DNA from: JANQNX01 sp040217095
GTDB lineage: Bacteria; Pseudomonadota; Gammaproteobacteria; Eutrophobiales; Eutrophobiaceae
Assembly: GCA_965229565.1 (NCBI GenBank)
Contig: OZ245888.1
Coordinates: 682,001 to 746,000 of the forward strand
Length of the DNA stretch: 64,000 bases
Direction: 5' to 3'
Part shown: in pieces, positions 26,625-35,226 of the stretch
How positions within the stretch are numbered: position 1 is the stretch's first letter
Layout: each line of letters starts with the position of its first letter
Notes under the pieces: generated by a model
Told to the model about the DNA's origin: nothing
The model's input: the letters and a program-made list of their open reading frames with translations, nothing else
Database searches by the model: none
Made by a program: the position numbers and the translations under genes

Positions 26625-27209
26625 GTGTCCAAACCTCTAAAACTGATCGTGGGCCTGGGCAATCCAGGCCCCGAACATCTCATGACCCGGCACAATGCCG
26701 GGTTTTGGTTTATAGATGCCCTTACCCGACAACTGGGCCTGAATTTCAACACCGATAAAAAATTCAGCGCAGAGACCTGTCGTTTCCAGCAGGGTGATAT
26801 CGACTGCTGGTTTTGCAAACCCCTGACCTACATGAACGAAAGCGGCACCGCCGTGCAGGCCATGATGAGTTATTACAAGATCGCTGTTGACGAGGTGCTG
26901 GTCATCCATGACGAGATCGATCTCGATGTCGGTGTTGCGCGCTTCAAGATCGGAGGCGGTCACGGTGGTCAGAACGGTTTGCGCGACATCATCCAGAAGA
27001 TTGGTGGTAACGGCTTTAGCCGGTTACGGGTTGGTATAGGTCATCCCGGTAGCAAGGACAAGGTGGTCGGTTATGTACTCAGTCGTCCCAACCGCGAGGA
27101 CGAGGAACATATTCTCAATGCAATAGCAGCCGTGATCGATGATCGAGATTTAATATTTAAGGGTGAGATTAATAAGCTAATGAACAGCCACAACCAGAAA
27201 CAACGCTAA
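26625..27209 (+). CDS. pth: Peptidyl-tRNA hydrolase
   Basis: Recycles peptidyl-tRNAs that drop off ribosomes. The 194 residues start at GTG, 20 bases after rplY. The catalytic core is seen in VGLGNPGPEHLMTRHNAGF (conserved Asn and His), KPLTYMNESG and VIHDEIDLDVG with the conserved Asp. rplY-pth linkage is conserved; ychF normally follows but here lies 5.8 kb further on, after an insertion of other genes. Confidence 0.96.
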   Translation: MSKPLKLIVGLGNPGPEHLMTRHNAGFWFIDALTRQLGLNFNTDKKFSAETCRFQQGDIDCWFCKPLTYMNESGTAVQAMMSYYKIAVDEVLVIHDEIDLDVGVARFKIGGGHGGQNGLRDIIQKIGGNGFSRLRVGIGHPGSKDKVVGYVLSRPNREDEEHILNAIAAVIDDRDLIFKGEINKLMNSHNQKQR

Positions 27210-27259
27210 AAAAACTCGACAATATGTTCGGCTCTGGCTCCTCGATCGTTGTTCCCGAC

Positions 27260-27326
27260 ACGATTCTACCTCCTCCATCCATAGAGTCGTGCTTCGCTCT
27301 GGCATTTACATCCATGTAAGTGTCCC
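27260..27326 (-). repeat. Dispersed intergenic repeat, copy 2
   Basis: Read on the minus strand: GGGACAC, TTACATGGATGTAA (a near-perfect palindrome, 27306-27319), GAGCGAAGCACGA and later TCGGGA, the same block order as 24793-24856. It fills the gap between pth and the convergent Rieske oxygenase gene and may act as a terminator-like hairpin for both. Confidence 0.5.
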
Positions 27327-27337
27327 GAAGTTATTAA

Positions 27338-28444
27338 TTACTTTTCGAACATCTCGCTGGCGTCGACACCGTTCGTTCTTAATACGGTACGTAGATCCTG
27401 GATGATCGGAAAGATCTCCTGGTTCAAGTCTTCACCCTGTGCATCGAATGCACGCTGTTCCAGTTCAACGATGTCGCGGTCTTCCTTGAAGATGCCCTCG
27501 GTAAACCAGATGATAGCCGGCCAGAATACTTCCATTAGCCAGGGAAATTTTTCCGGTCGCTTGAACATCATCAGGCCAAAGGTGTGACAGACTCGCTGTT
27601 CCTTGTCGATCGGAATGTACACGTTAAACAACGACAGTTCAGGTTCCTTGCTGCCACCGGCTGTGAAGGTCAGTGTCTGGTAAGGATACTGGGTGCGGAT
27701 GACCATCAGGTCGCGTTCGTCACCTTCCTTTTTTGTATTGTCGACGCTGGTATCGCGTCGGATAATCAGTTTTTCACCAATATGCTGTTTGCCAGCTGCA
27801 CGGGCAAAAGTGTACTCACATTCCACCCAGTCTTTATCTTTATCCTTGCTGATAAACACCGTGCGGATGCTTCCCATCAAGCGCCGATGTAAAAACTGGT
27901 GGTTCATGTCCATGAGGTTTTCATGCATGAAGCTGTAATGGCATTTGACCTGCCGGTCCAGGTAACGGGTCTTGTAATCGTCACGGTGCCAGGTCGGGAT
28001 GTCGGGCATAGGTACGAAATCTGCTTTTGCCGGGTCGCCGGGGAAAATAAATATCAGTCCGTATTCTTCCTTGCAGGGATAGCTGCGCACACCAGTGGGC
28101 AGTTGTTTGTCCTTGTCGAGGTATGGCACGTTTACACAGCTGCCGGTCTTGTCGTACGTCCAGCAGTGATAGCCACAGCGAAGTAGTTCGCCCTGGACTT
28201 CGCCGACCGACAGGGGTACCTGGCGATGGGCACAGCGATCTTCCAGTGCAAACACCGAATTCGATGCCGTGCGTACCAGCACGATCGGATTTCCGGCAAA
28301 ACTAACGCCCAGTGGCTTGTTCTTTTTCAGTTTGCTGGCCTGGCTGACCGGGTACCAGAAATCCGGGTGTATATGGGTTTTCCTGATGTCTTGTGGTTTG
28401 CCGGACTCGAAATCGGCCTCGGCAACATTGCTATTGCTACTCAT
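27338..28444 (-). CDS. Rieske non-haem iron oxygenase
   Basis: Oxygenase alpha-subunit-like enzyme of 368 residues. The Rieske [2Fe-2S] ligands are C71, H73, C90 and H93 (CAHRQVP, CGYHCW). The catalytic mononuclear iron site is visible as DMNHQFLH with D179, H182 and H186. Such enzymes hydroxylate, demethylate or desaturate ring compounds with electrons from a separate reductase, which is not encoded nearby. The substrate is unknown. It is a single gene, convergent with pth. Confidence 0.87.
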   Translation of the reverse strand: MSSNSNVAEADFESGKPQDIRKTHIHPDFWYPVSQASKLKKNKPLGVSFAGNPIVLVRTASNSVFALEDRCAHRQVPLSVGEVQGELLRCGYHCWTYDKTGSCVNVPYLDKDKQLPTGVRSYPCKEEYGLIFIFPGDPAKADFVPMPDIPTWHRDDYKTRYLDRQVKCHYSFMHENLMDMNHQFLHRRLMGSIRTVFISKDKDKDWVECEYTFARAAGKQHIGEKLIIRRDTSVDNTKKEGDERDLMVIRTQYPYQTLTFTAGGSKEPELSLFNVYIPIDKEQRVCHTFGLMMFKRPEKFPWLMEVFWPAIIWFTEGIFKEDRDIVELEQRAFDAQGEDLNQEIFPIIQDLRTVLRTNGVDASEMFEK

Positions 28445-28549
28445 ACTGTTTGACTAAAAATGTATTAAGGGAGGACTAAATGTACCTGATATTACCGTGG
28501 TTTGTTAATCGTAATCCGGGAAAAGCGGTAAAATTGGCAAAATCCGGAC

Positions 28550-31500
28550 TCAGGGACGCAGTTTGACAACCTTGTTGTCGTGCTCGTCCAGGATTTCCTC
28601 GATGGGTCGCGGCTTGGCGATGCCATAACCCTGCACGTAATCGACCCCGATTTCCTGCAGTAGCCTGAGTATTTCATCATTCTCTACAAACTCGGCGATC
28701 GTTGCCATGCCCATGATCTCGCCGATTTCATGCATTGATTTGACCATGGCAAAATCAATCTTGTCCTGCACGATGTCTTTTACAAACATTCCGTCAATCT
28801 TGAGGTAATCCACTGGTAGTCGTTTCAAATAGGCGAATGAAGAAAGTCCGCTGCCAAAATCATCAAGCGAAAAACGACAGCCCATGGTTCGCATCTGCCG
28901 GATGAAATCGCTGGCAACCTGCAGGTTGGATATTGCCGAGGTTTCGGTGATCTCGAAACAGAATTTCGCGGCATACTTCTTATTGCTTGTCAGTTTGTCA
29001 TACAGGTGCTTGATAAAGTTAGTGTCACCCAACGATTGCCCGGAGAGATTGATAGAGATACTGTTTATCTTGTCCAGGAAGTTGGGATGGCCGGTGAGCA
29101 GGTCTATGGCGTGGTCGATCACCCACTGGTCTATTTTGGGAATGATATTGAAACGTTCGGCCGCAGGTAGAAATGCGCCGGGTGGTGTGGTGTTATTATC
29201 CCTGTCGAGCATGCGGATCAATATCTCGTAATGATCGATCACGCCTGTACTTGTTTTCATAATGGGCTGGGCATAAAAACAGAACTGGTCCTGTTCCAGC
29301 GCCCGGTAGAGTCGTTCTACCCATTGCATTTCGCCCTCACGCATCGCAATCTCGGTATCGTGCGTGTAGTAAATATGTATTCGATTACGACCGAGGTCCT
29401 TGGCCATGTAGCAGGCAGTGTCAGCCTGTTTCATCAGTTGCTCAAGCCTGGTGATATTTTGATCTATCTTGACCAGGCCAATACTGATACCCAGCTTGAA
29501 TGAACGGTCTTCCCAGATAAAGGTAAAATCCTGTATCGCGTTGAGGATATCATTTGCGACGCGATGTGCCTGCTCGATAGTGCAGTGTTCCATTAACACG
29601 GCGAACTCATCGCCTCCCAATCGTGCCACGGTATCGCGTTTACGCGTGACGGTCTTTAACAGGCTGCCAACCTGTCTAAGTAATTCATCCCCGGCCGAGT
29701 GTCCACAGTTATCGTTTATGATCTTGAACTGGTCCATGTCCATGAAACACATGGCATGCTCATCGTCGTTTCCAACCACGCTTTCTACCAGTCTCAATGC
29801 CCTGCGTTCAAACTCGCCGCGATTGATCAGCTTTGTTAGCCGATCATGCGTGGCCTCGTAACTGAGTTGCTGATTGAGTTCATATTCACGGGTAATATCT
29901 TCGTGGATACAAACGAAATGCGTGACGTTTTTATCACTGTCTTCCACGGCAGAAATAACACACTTGTCCTGGAACAGTGTGCCATCACTACGCTTGTTCT
30001 CGAACGTGCCCTTCCATATCCCGTCCTTGATAACCCTGTTCCAGACACCCTTGTAGGTTTGTTCCGACACGGATTCCGAACGCAGGAAGTGATGGCTGCG
30101 ACCCAGCAGCTGTTCCATGCTGTAACCCATGGCTTCAAGGAAGGCGGGATTGACGTACTCGATCATCAGGTTACGGTCGAGAATAATCATAGGCGAATCA
30201 GTCGATTCCATGGCTCGCCTGAGGATATTCAGCCGTTCCTCGGCCAGTTTACTCTCGGTAATATCGTTCATACTGCCGATATAGTTGGTCAATTCGCCCT
30301 GCTCGTTGGTAACCGGTGCGATCTTCAATTCATTCCAGAACAGGCTCCCGTCCTTGCGGTAGTTACGTATTCGTACCGTGCACCCCTCCTGTTTTGCGAT
30401 GGCATTTCTGATCTTTGTTAAACCTTCCTGTTCATGGTCGTTGCCTTGCAGGAAGCGACAGTTTCTGCCCAGTATCTCTTCCTTACTGTAACCCGTGATA
30501 TTTTCTACCTGCTGGTTGCAGTAAACGACAGGCATATCCGGTTTTGTGGCATTCGAAATAATGACGCCCTCGTTGAACATTTCAATGGAACGGTCACGCA
30601 TACGCATGTCTGCCTCGGCGCGTTTGCGTTTAGTGATATCAGCAATCGTACCGGAGATACGCCTGGCCCTGTCCTGCTTGTCACGCTGAACGATGCGGCC
30701 GCGGGTCATTACCCAGCACCAATCACCCTTTTTGGTACGCAGGCGCATTTCCATGATTAGGTTGCGTGAATTTCCGTCAATCGTATTTTGTAACGACTGT
30801 AAGATGCTTTCCTTCTCATACGGATGCAACAGGGCTTGCCAGTCATCTATTGTATCGATGTTTAGCTCATCATCATCGTAACCAAGAAATTCCGACCAGC
30901 GTTTATTGACGCGGAAATGACCGCTATCAACATCGTATACCCAGGTACCTACATTTGAAGCCCATAGTATTTCCTTTACCTGTTTTTCACTCTTCTCAAG
31001 CTTCTGAATGTTTTTCTTGAGCTGGGCACTCATGGTATTAATAGATTCATTCAGTTCAACAAACTCGCCACGTCCCTGTACGTTGCTTGCAACGCCCAGT
31101 TCTCCACCCGTAATACGTCGGGTGATTGATGTCAGGTGTGCCAGCGGTCTGCTTATGAATCGGTTAAGAAATATATAAAAGAAGACTGTTAATAGCAGGC
31201 AGGCTAACAGCGATATTTGCAGTGTCTGCAGGGTATTCTGCCAGACTGTTTCTATAGCGACCCTCAGGTCATAAATAAGGAACAGGCCGCCGAACTTTTT
31301 TTCATCTACTTGATAAGGCGTACGCACAAATCGAATGGGCTGGTAGGCAATAATATGATCGGTGCCCTCGTGTATGATCACGTTTGTCTCGTGTTGCTGC
31401 TGGCTTTGTTGAAATATTTCCGGGTTGAATGCATCTATCTCGGCGCTTGCCATTTTTTGCAGCAAGGATTTGTCAGTGCTTGAGTAGACGACACCGTTTG

Positions 31501-31774
31501 TATCAGCTGCCAGTAGCAGTCTGTAATTGGCCCTGGATCCCTTGCGTGTCAGTTTCCTGTCGGCTTCGATCAGTTCATCGTTTATCAGGTGCAGCATCAT
31601 GTCGTACGACAGCTCAGCAAGGTCCTGCTTAATCTCCATCGCGCTGCGGTTATAGAGATCCTTTTTATACCCTTCATGTGTGCTGAACAGGAAAAACAGT
31701 GCAAGCAGCAGGAATATGCCAGGTACGACGATTGGCAACCAGGTACGTAGCGAGATAATTCTTATCGGTCCCAT
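28550..31774 (-). CDS. LOV/PAS-GGDEF-EAL c-di-GMP enzyme with periplasmic sensor
   Basis: A 1074-residue membrane protein. Domains in order: membrane segment (13-32), periplasmic region, second membrane segment (about 185-205), HAMP, PAS (265-388), LOV-type PAS (390-508), PAS (512-635), GGDEF (VARLGGDEF, with RKRD inhibitory site) and EAL. The LOV part has GRNCRFLQG with flavin cysteine C439 and NYRKDGSLFWNEL, but the usual Gln of GxQxD is Met502. EAL reads EIL; DDFGSGLSS and KIDG are present. I start at ATG 31774: a longer frame to 31885 overlaps the upstream gene. It begins 4 bases after the solute-binding lipoprotein gene. Confidence 0.9.
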   Translation of the reverse strand: MGPIRIISLRTWLPIVVPGIFLLLALFFLFSTHEGYKKDLYNRSAMEIKQDLAELSYDMMLHLINDELIEADRKLTRKGSRANYRLLLAADTNGVVYSSTDKSLLQKMASAEIDAFNPEIFQQSQQQHETNVIIHEGTDHIIAYQPIRFVRTPYQVDEKKFGGLFLIYDLRVAIETVWQNTLQTLQISLLACLLLTVFFYIFLNRFISRPLAHLTSITRRITGGELGVASNVQGRGEFVELNESINTMSAQLKKNIQKLEKSEKQVKEILWASNVGTWVYDVDSGHFRVNKRWSEFLGYDDDELNIDTIDDWQALLHPYEKESILQSLQNTIDGNSRNLIMEMRLRTKKGDWCWVMTRGRIVQRDKQDRARRISGTIADITKRKRAEADMRMRDRSIEMFNEGVIISNATKPDMPVVYCNQQVENITGYSKEEILGRNCRFLQGNDHEQEGLTKIRNAIAKQEGCTVRIRNYRKDGSLFWNELKIAPVTNEQGELTNYIGSMNDITESKLAEERLNILRRAMESTDSPMIILDRNLMIEYVNPAFLEAMGYSMEQLLGRSHHFLRSESVSEQTYKGVWNRVIKDGIWKGTFENKRSDGTLFQDKCVISAVEDSDKNVTHFVCIHEDITREYELNQQLSYEATHDRLTKLINRGEFERRALRLVESVVGNDDEHAMCFMDMDQFKIINDNCGHSAGDELLRQVGSLLKTVTRKRDTVARLGGDEFAVLMEHCTIEQAHRVANDILNAIQDFTFIWEDRSFKLGISIGLVKIDQNITRLEQLMKQADTACYMAKDLGRNRIHIYYTHDTEIAMREGEMQWVERLYRALEQDQFCFYAQPIMKTSTGVIDHYEILIRMLDRDNNTTPPGAFLPAAERFNIIPKIDQWVIDHAIDLLTGHPNFLDKINSISINLSGQSLGDTNFIKHLYDKLTSNKKYAAKFCFEITETSAISNLQVASDFIRQMRTMGCRFSLDDFGSGLSSFAYLKRLPVDYLKIDGMFVKDIVQDKIDFAMVKSMHEIGEIMGMATIAEFVENDEILRLLQEIGVDYVQGYGIAKPRPIEEILDEHDNKVVKLRP

Positions 31775-31778
31775 ATTA

Positions 31779-32804
31779 CTACTCTGCCAGGAAACGTGCG
31801 TCGAACAGGGTCTTGAAACGTGCGTCGAACAGGGCCTTGATGGAAACAGTTTCACTAAGCAGTTCCTTGTCCAGCATGACATCAATCAGTTTTTGGGTCT
31901 GTGCCTGTAGTTCACCACTACTGAACAAATCCCTGTTACGAGCACGTTCCGGAACAATGATGCCAGCATAGGAAATATCGAGTTCTTCCGAGGAGAGACC
32001 GGTACGCCTTTTGACTACCCGGTAGGCCCGTTCCGGGTCATCCTTGAGTATCCTGATGGCCTGAAAATAGCCGTCAACCAGTTCCTGGATAGCGACGTGA
32101 TGCGAATGCAATACATCCTTACGCACTATTAATACATCGATTATGCGTCCAATAATAGAGCTGGAGTCGAACACTACGTTTGCCCCTTGTTTAACAAGCT
32201 TTGTTTTCACGGGCTCAAACGTGACAACAGCATCGGCAGATCCATAACAGTCAATATGTTGGTCAAATTGACAGGAAACGATTTCAATATCGTCCAATGT
32301 CATACCCGCTGATATCAATGCAGCATCTAGCAGTACAGCACCGGTCGCCGTGTATTCGACGGCAATCTTCTTGCCGCGCAACCGGGTAACCTCGCTATAC
32401 TCCGGTCTTGCAACCAGAGCATCACCACCGGCGGAGATATCCGTGACCAGTATGACACGCAGTTCCAGTCCTTCTTCCAGCATGGTCAGTGTTTCATCCA
32501 GCGTCAGTGCCGCGGCATGTAACCGGCCGGTGCGCAGTTCCTGCATGACGTCGGTGCTGTTGTTTAATTCAACAAGCTTGATGACTTTATCGTCGTAATA
32601 GCCTTGGTCGCGAGCTATATAGAAAGGTTGAAAGCCAATCCAGTTGTTAAAACCGATTTGCAGCGGGGTTGGAGCCTGTTGGCCGCAGCCGGAAATAAAT
32701 AACAAGGCGAACAGGAAAGGAACCTTACTGTTGAAGATATGGTTCAGCCCTGTCACAGCAGTGATGAAATAGTTGCTATAAATATCATTGTACATAAAGT
32801 TCAT
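31779..32804 (-). CDS. SsuA/NMT1-like solute-binding lipoprotein
   Basis: A periplasmic binding protein of 341 residues with a lipobox (FISGC, Cys 40) and the family opening IGFNNWIGFQPFYIARDQGYY. Related proteins bind nitrate, sulfonates or thiamine precursors; the ligand here is not predictable. No permease or ATPase is nearby. Instead the next gene, 4 bases on, is a c-di-GMP enzyme with a periplasmic domain, so I infer a ligand sensor. The C-terminus contains an 8-residue duplication (LFDARF repeated) from a 24-bp tandem repeat. The start could also be Met 4. Confidence 0.82.
   Translation of the reverse strand: MNFMYNDIYSNYFITAVTGLNHIFNSKVPFLFALLFISGCGQQAPTPLQIGFNNWIGFQPFYIARDQGYYDDKVIKLVELNNSTDVMQELRTGRLHAAALTLDETLTMLEEGLELRVILVTDISAGGDALVARPEYSEVTRLRGKKIAVEYTATGAVLLDAALISAGMTLDDIEIVSCQFDQHIDCYGSADAVVTFEPVKTKLVKQGANVVFDSSSIIGRIIDVLIVRKDVLHSHHVAIQELVDGYFQAIRILKDDPERAYRVVKRRTGLSSEELDISYAGIIVPERARNRDLFSSGELQAQTQKLIDVMLDKELLSETVSIKALFDARFKTLFDARFLAE
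31791..31838. repeat. 24-bp in-frame tandem duplication
   Basis: Two adjacent 24-base units (31791-31814 and 31815-31838) differ at one base. In the binding-protein gene they encode KALFDARF and KTLFDARF. Near identity suggests a recent event; the reading frame is kept. Confidence 0.9.
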
Positions 32805-32906
32805 ACTGCAATTTCAATGCCTGATCAAATATCGGCTCAAGATCTAACATCCTTATTTAAACCATGTTATAGACGTATCCCGGGAAATCAAAGCGGCGCT
32901 CAGCTG

Positions 32907-32927
32907 TGCCATATCAAGCATATGGCA
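32907..32927. promoter_or_regulatory. Perfect inverted repeat between divergent transcripts
   Basis: TGCCATAT-CAAGC-ATATGGCA: two perfect 8-base arms with a 5-base spacer, in the 211-base gap between the leftward binding-protein/LOV operon and rightward ychF. It may be an operator or a short hairpin. No T-run follows, so it is not a terminator. Confidence 0.4.
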
Positions 32928-33015
32928 GATCTTTTGCACGTTAATGCTTATACTAGCGGCAAAAAAGCCAATAAACTTGATAAATTAATCACTTATATAA
33001 TTTTAAAAGCACTTT

Positions 33016-34107
33016 ATGGGATTCAAATGTGGAATAGTGGGTTTGCCAAATGTCGGCAAGTCCACGCTGTTTAATGCGTTAACGAAATCGGCTATCGATG
33101 CCGAGAACTACCCTTTTTGCACGATAGACCCGCACGTGGGTGTCGTGGCCGTACCCGACCCGCGCCTGCAACAGCTGGCAGACCTGGTAAAACCGGCCAG
33201 GGTCGTCCCGGCACACATGGAATTTGTCGATATTGCCGGACTGGTTGAGGGCGCCTCAAAGGGCGAGGGACTGGGCAACAAGTTTCTCGCCAATATACGG
33301 GAAACACAGGCGGTGGCCCAGGTCGTGCGCTGCTTCGATGATGACAACATCGTGCATGTTGCGGGCAAGGTACACCCGCTTTCCGATATCGATGTAATCA
33401 ATACCGAGTTGTGCCTGGCCGATCAGGAGACGGTCGAGAAGGCATTACAAAAGGCCGGCAAGATGACACGCAGTGGCGACAAGGCCGCCCTGGCGGACCA
33501 GCAACGCCTGGAAGCGTTACTGGCGCACCTGGACCAGGGTTTGCCAGTGCGTTCATTCAACCTGTCAGAGGATGATCGTGTTGCCATTCGTGACCTGCAT
33601 TTACTGACTGACAAACCGACGCTCTATATTGCCAATGTCGATGAAGAAGGAATGGAAACCAACCCTTGGCTGGATGAGATAAGAGAGCTGGCCGATAAAG
33701 AGGGCGCAAAGGTTATCCCGGTATGCGCTGCGATCGAATCCGAGATTGCACAACTGGATGATGATGAGAAGGCCGAGTTCCTGGAGGCAATGGGACTGAA
33801 GGAACCGGGGCTGAACCGTATCATCAGGGCAGGCTATGAATTGCTGGGTCTGCAAAACTACTTTACCGCTGGACCCAAGGAAGTCCGCGCCTGGACAATA
33901 CCGGCTGGTGCCACGGCACCGAAGGCAGCCGGCGTTATCCACACGGACTTCGAACGCGGTTTTATCAGGGCAGAGGTCACGGCCTTTGCTGATTATATCG
34001 GTCTTGGTGGCGAGCAGGGTGCACGTGATGCCGGCAAGTGCCGTTCCGAAGGCAAGGAATATATCGTCAAGGATGGTGATGTCATCCTGTTCAGGTTCAA
34101 TGTCTAG
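33016..34107 (+). CDS. ychF: Redox-regulated ATPase YchF
   Basis: OLA1/YchF-type P-loop NTPase of 363 residues that binds ribosomes and prefers ATP over GTP. The P-loop is GLPNVGKSTL (from residue 9), and DIAGLVEGASKGEGLGNKFL is the switch II region. The TGS-like C-terminus ends KDGDVILFRFNV. Start ATG 33016. Confidence 0.96.
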   Translation: MGFKCGIVGLPNVGKSTLFNALTKSAIDAENYPFCTIDPHVGVVAVPDPRLQQLADLVKPARVVPAHMEFVDIAGLVEGASKGEGLGNKFLANIRETQAVAQVVRCFDDDNIVHVAGKVHPLSDIDVINTELCLADQETVEKALQKAGKMTRSGDKAALADQQRLEALLAHLDQGLPVRSFNLSEDDRVAIRDLHLLTDKPTLYIANVDEEGMETNPWLDEIRELADKEGAKVIPVCAAIESEIAQLDDDEKAEFLEAMGLKEPGLNRIIRAGYELLGLQNYFTAGPKEVRAWTIPAGATAPKAAGVIHTDFERGFIRAEVTAFADYIGLGGEQGARDAGKCRSEGKEYIVKDGDVILFRFNV

Positions 34108-34117
34108 ACTGTGAAAT

Positions 34118-34768
34118 ATGACTAGTAAGGAATTAAGAGAGGACATTATTGACCATGCCCGTGACTTCGAGGCAAGTGGTTTAAGCGTGGGCAAGTCCGG
34201 AAATATCAGCGCCCGTTACGAACAGGGTTTTGTGATCACGCCAACCGGTTTTGCCTATGCTGACCTGCAACCCGATAACCTTGCCTTCTGCAACATGGAT
34301 GGTTCACTTATTGATGGTGACTGGGCGCCGTCCAGCGAATGGCCGTTTCATGCCGCCATTTACCAGGCGCGTGAAGATATCAACGCCATCGTGCATTGTC
34401 ACTCCACTTATGCCACGGCCATTGCCTGTAACCGTAAACCGATCCCTGCATTTCATTACATGGTGGCTACCGTCGGTGGCAACAGCATTGAATGCGCCGA
34501 CTATGCGACTTTTGGTTCTGTCGAGCTTTCCAGGAATGCGGTACAGGCATTGGGCAATCGCAAGGCCTGCCTGTTGGCTAATCACGGCCAGGTTGCCACG
34601 GGCAATACGGTTGCCGGGGCCTATCAACTTGCCCGGGAAGTGGAAGCCCTGGCCCGGCAGTACTGTATCAGCTTGCAGTTCGGAGAACCGGTATTGCTGG
34701 ATGATGAGGAAATGGCAAGGAACGTGGAAAAATTCAAACGCTATGGTCGACAGCAGGAAGCGGAGTAA
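34118..34768 (+). CDS. Class II aldolase/adducin-family protein
   Basis: A 216-residue zinc-dependent aldolase resembling L-fuculose-phosphate aldolase. Zinc histidines are in HCHSTYA and LLANHGQ; the catalytic acid is likely the Glu of SSEWPFH; the phosphate-binding loop is GKSGNISAR. Starts 10 bases after ychF. The aldehyde/ketone substrates cannot be set from sequence; other members act on ribulose 5-phosphate or methylthioribulose 1-phosphate. Confidence 0.87.
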   Translation: MTSKELREDIIDHARDFEASGLSVGKSGNISARYEQGFVITPTGFAYADLQPDNLAFCNMDGSLIDGDWAPSSEWPFHAAIYQAREDINAIVHCHSTYATAIACNRKPIPAFHYMVATVGGNSIECADYATFGSVELSRNAVQALGNRKACLLANHGQVATGNTVAGAYQLAREVEALARQYCISLQFGEPVLLDDEEMARNVEKFKRYGRQQEAE

Positions 34769-34772
34769 GCAT

Positions 34773-35198
34773 ATGCTGGCGCCCGTTGCCTTTCACCTCG
34801 CAATCCCGGTCAACGATATTGAATCTACCCGCGTCTTTTATGAGCAGCTGCTTGGTTGTAGCGTCGGGCGTGAAGCCTCGCACTGGATTGATTTTAATTT
34901 CTTTGGTCACCAGCTATCTGCACATGTAAAGCCTGAGGCCACGCAAATGGCCAGCACAAACCCGGTGGACGGTGAGGCCGTACCGGTCAGACACTTTGGC
35001 CTGGTCTTGGCATGGCAGGATTGGCACGCATTGGTTGAGAAGCTGGACGCGCAACAGGTCGAGTACCTGATTAAGCCGACGTTGCGTTTCCAGGGTGAGG
35101 CAGGTGAACAGGCAACATTATTTATTAACGATCCAAGCGGTAACGCGATTGAATTCAAATCATTCAGGGATACGAACAGGTTATTTGCCAGTGATTAG
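34773..35198 (+). CDS. VOC (glyoxalase/dioxygenase fold) family protein
   Basis: A 141-residue protein with two beta-alpha-beta-beta-beta modules (FHLAIPVNDIESTRVFYEQLLGC, then FGLVLAWQDW and FINDPSGNAIEFKSF). Metal ligands could be H8, the second-module His and the Glu of AIEFKSF. Begins 4 bases after the aldolase, so likely co-transcribed. The frame continues open upstream to 34251 inside the aldolase, but the ATG at 34773 gives the domain N-terminus. Function unknown within this broad superfamily. Confidence 0.85.
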   Translation: MLAPVAFHLAIPVNDIESTRVFYEQLLGCSVGREASHWIDFNFFGHQLSAHVKPEATQMASTNPVDGEAVPVRHFGLVLAWQDWHALVEKLDAQQVEYLIKPTLRFQGEAGEQATLFINDPSGNAIEFKSFRDTNRLFASD

Positions 35199-35226
35199 CA
35201 TTAGCTGTCACGTCTTTGGCTGAAGA

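Noticed and set aside
31775..31885. 37-residue N-terminal extension of the LOV-GGDEF-EAL frame
   Set aside because: It overlaps the 3' end of the binding-protein gene, including its tandem repeat, and precedes a normal membrane-anchor start at 31774.
34251..34772. Long open frame running into the VOC gene
   Set aside because: It lies in another frame of the class II aldolase, whose own frame has clear motifs; the VOC domain begins at 34773.
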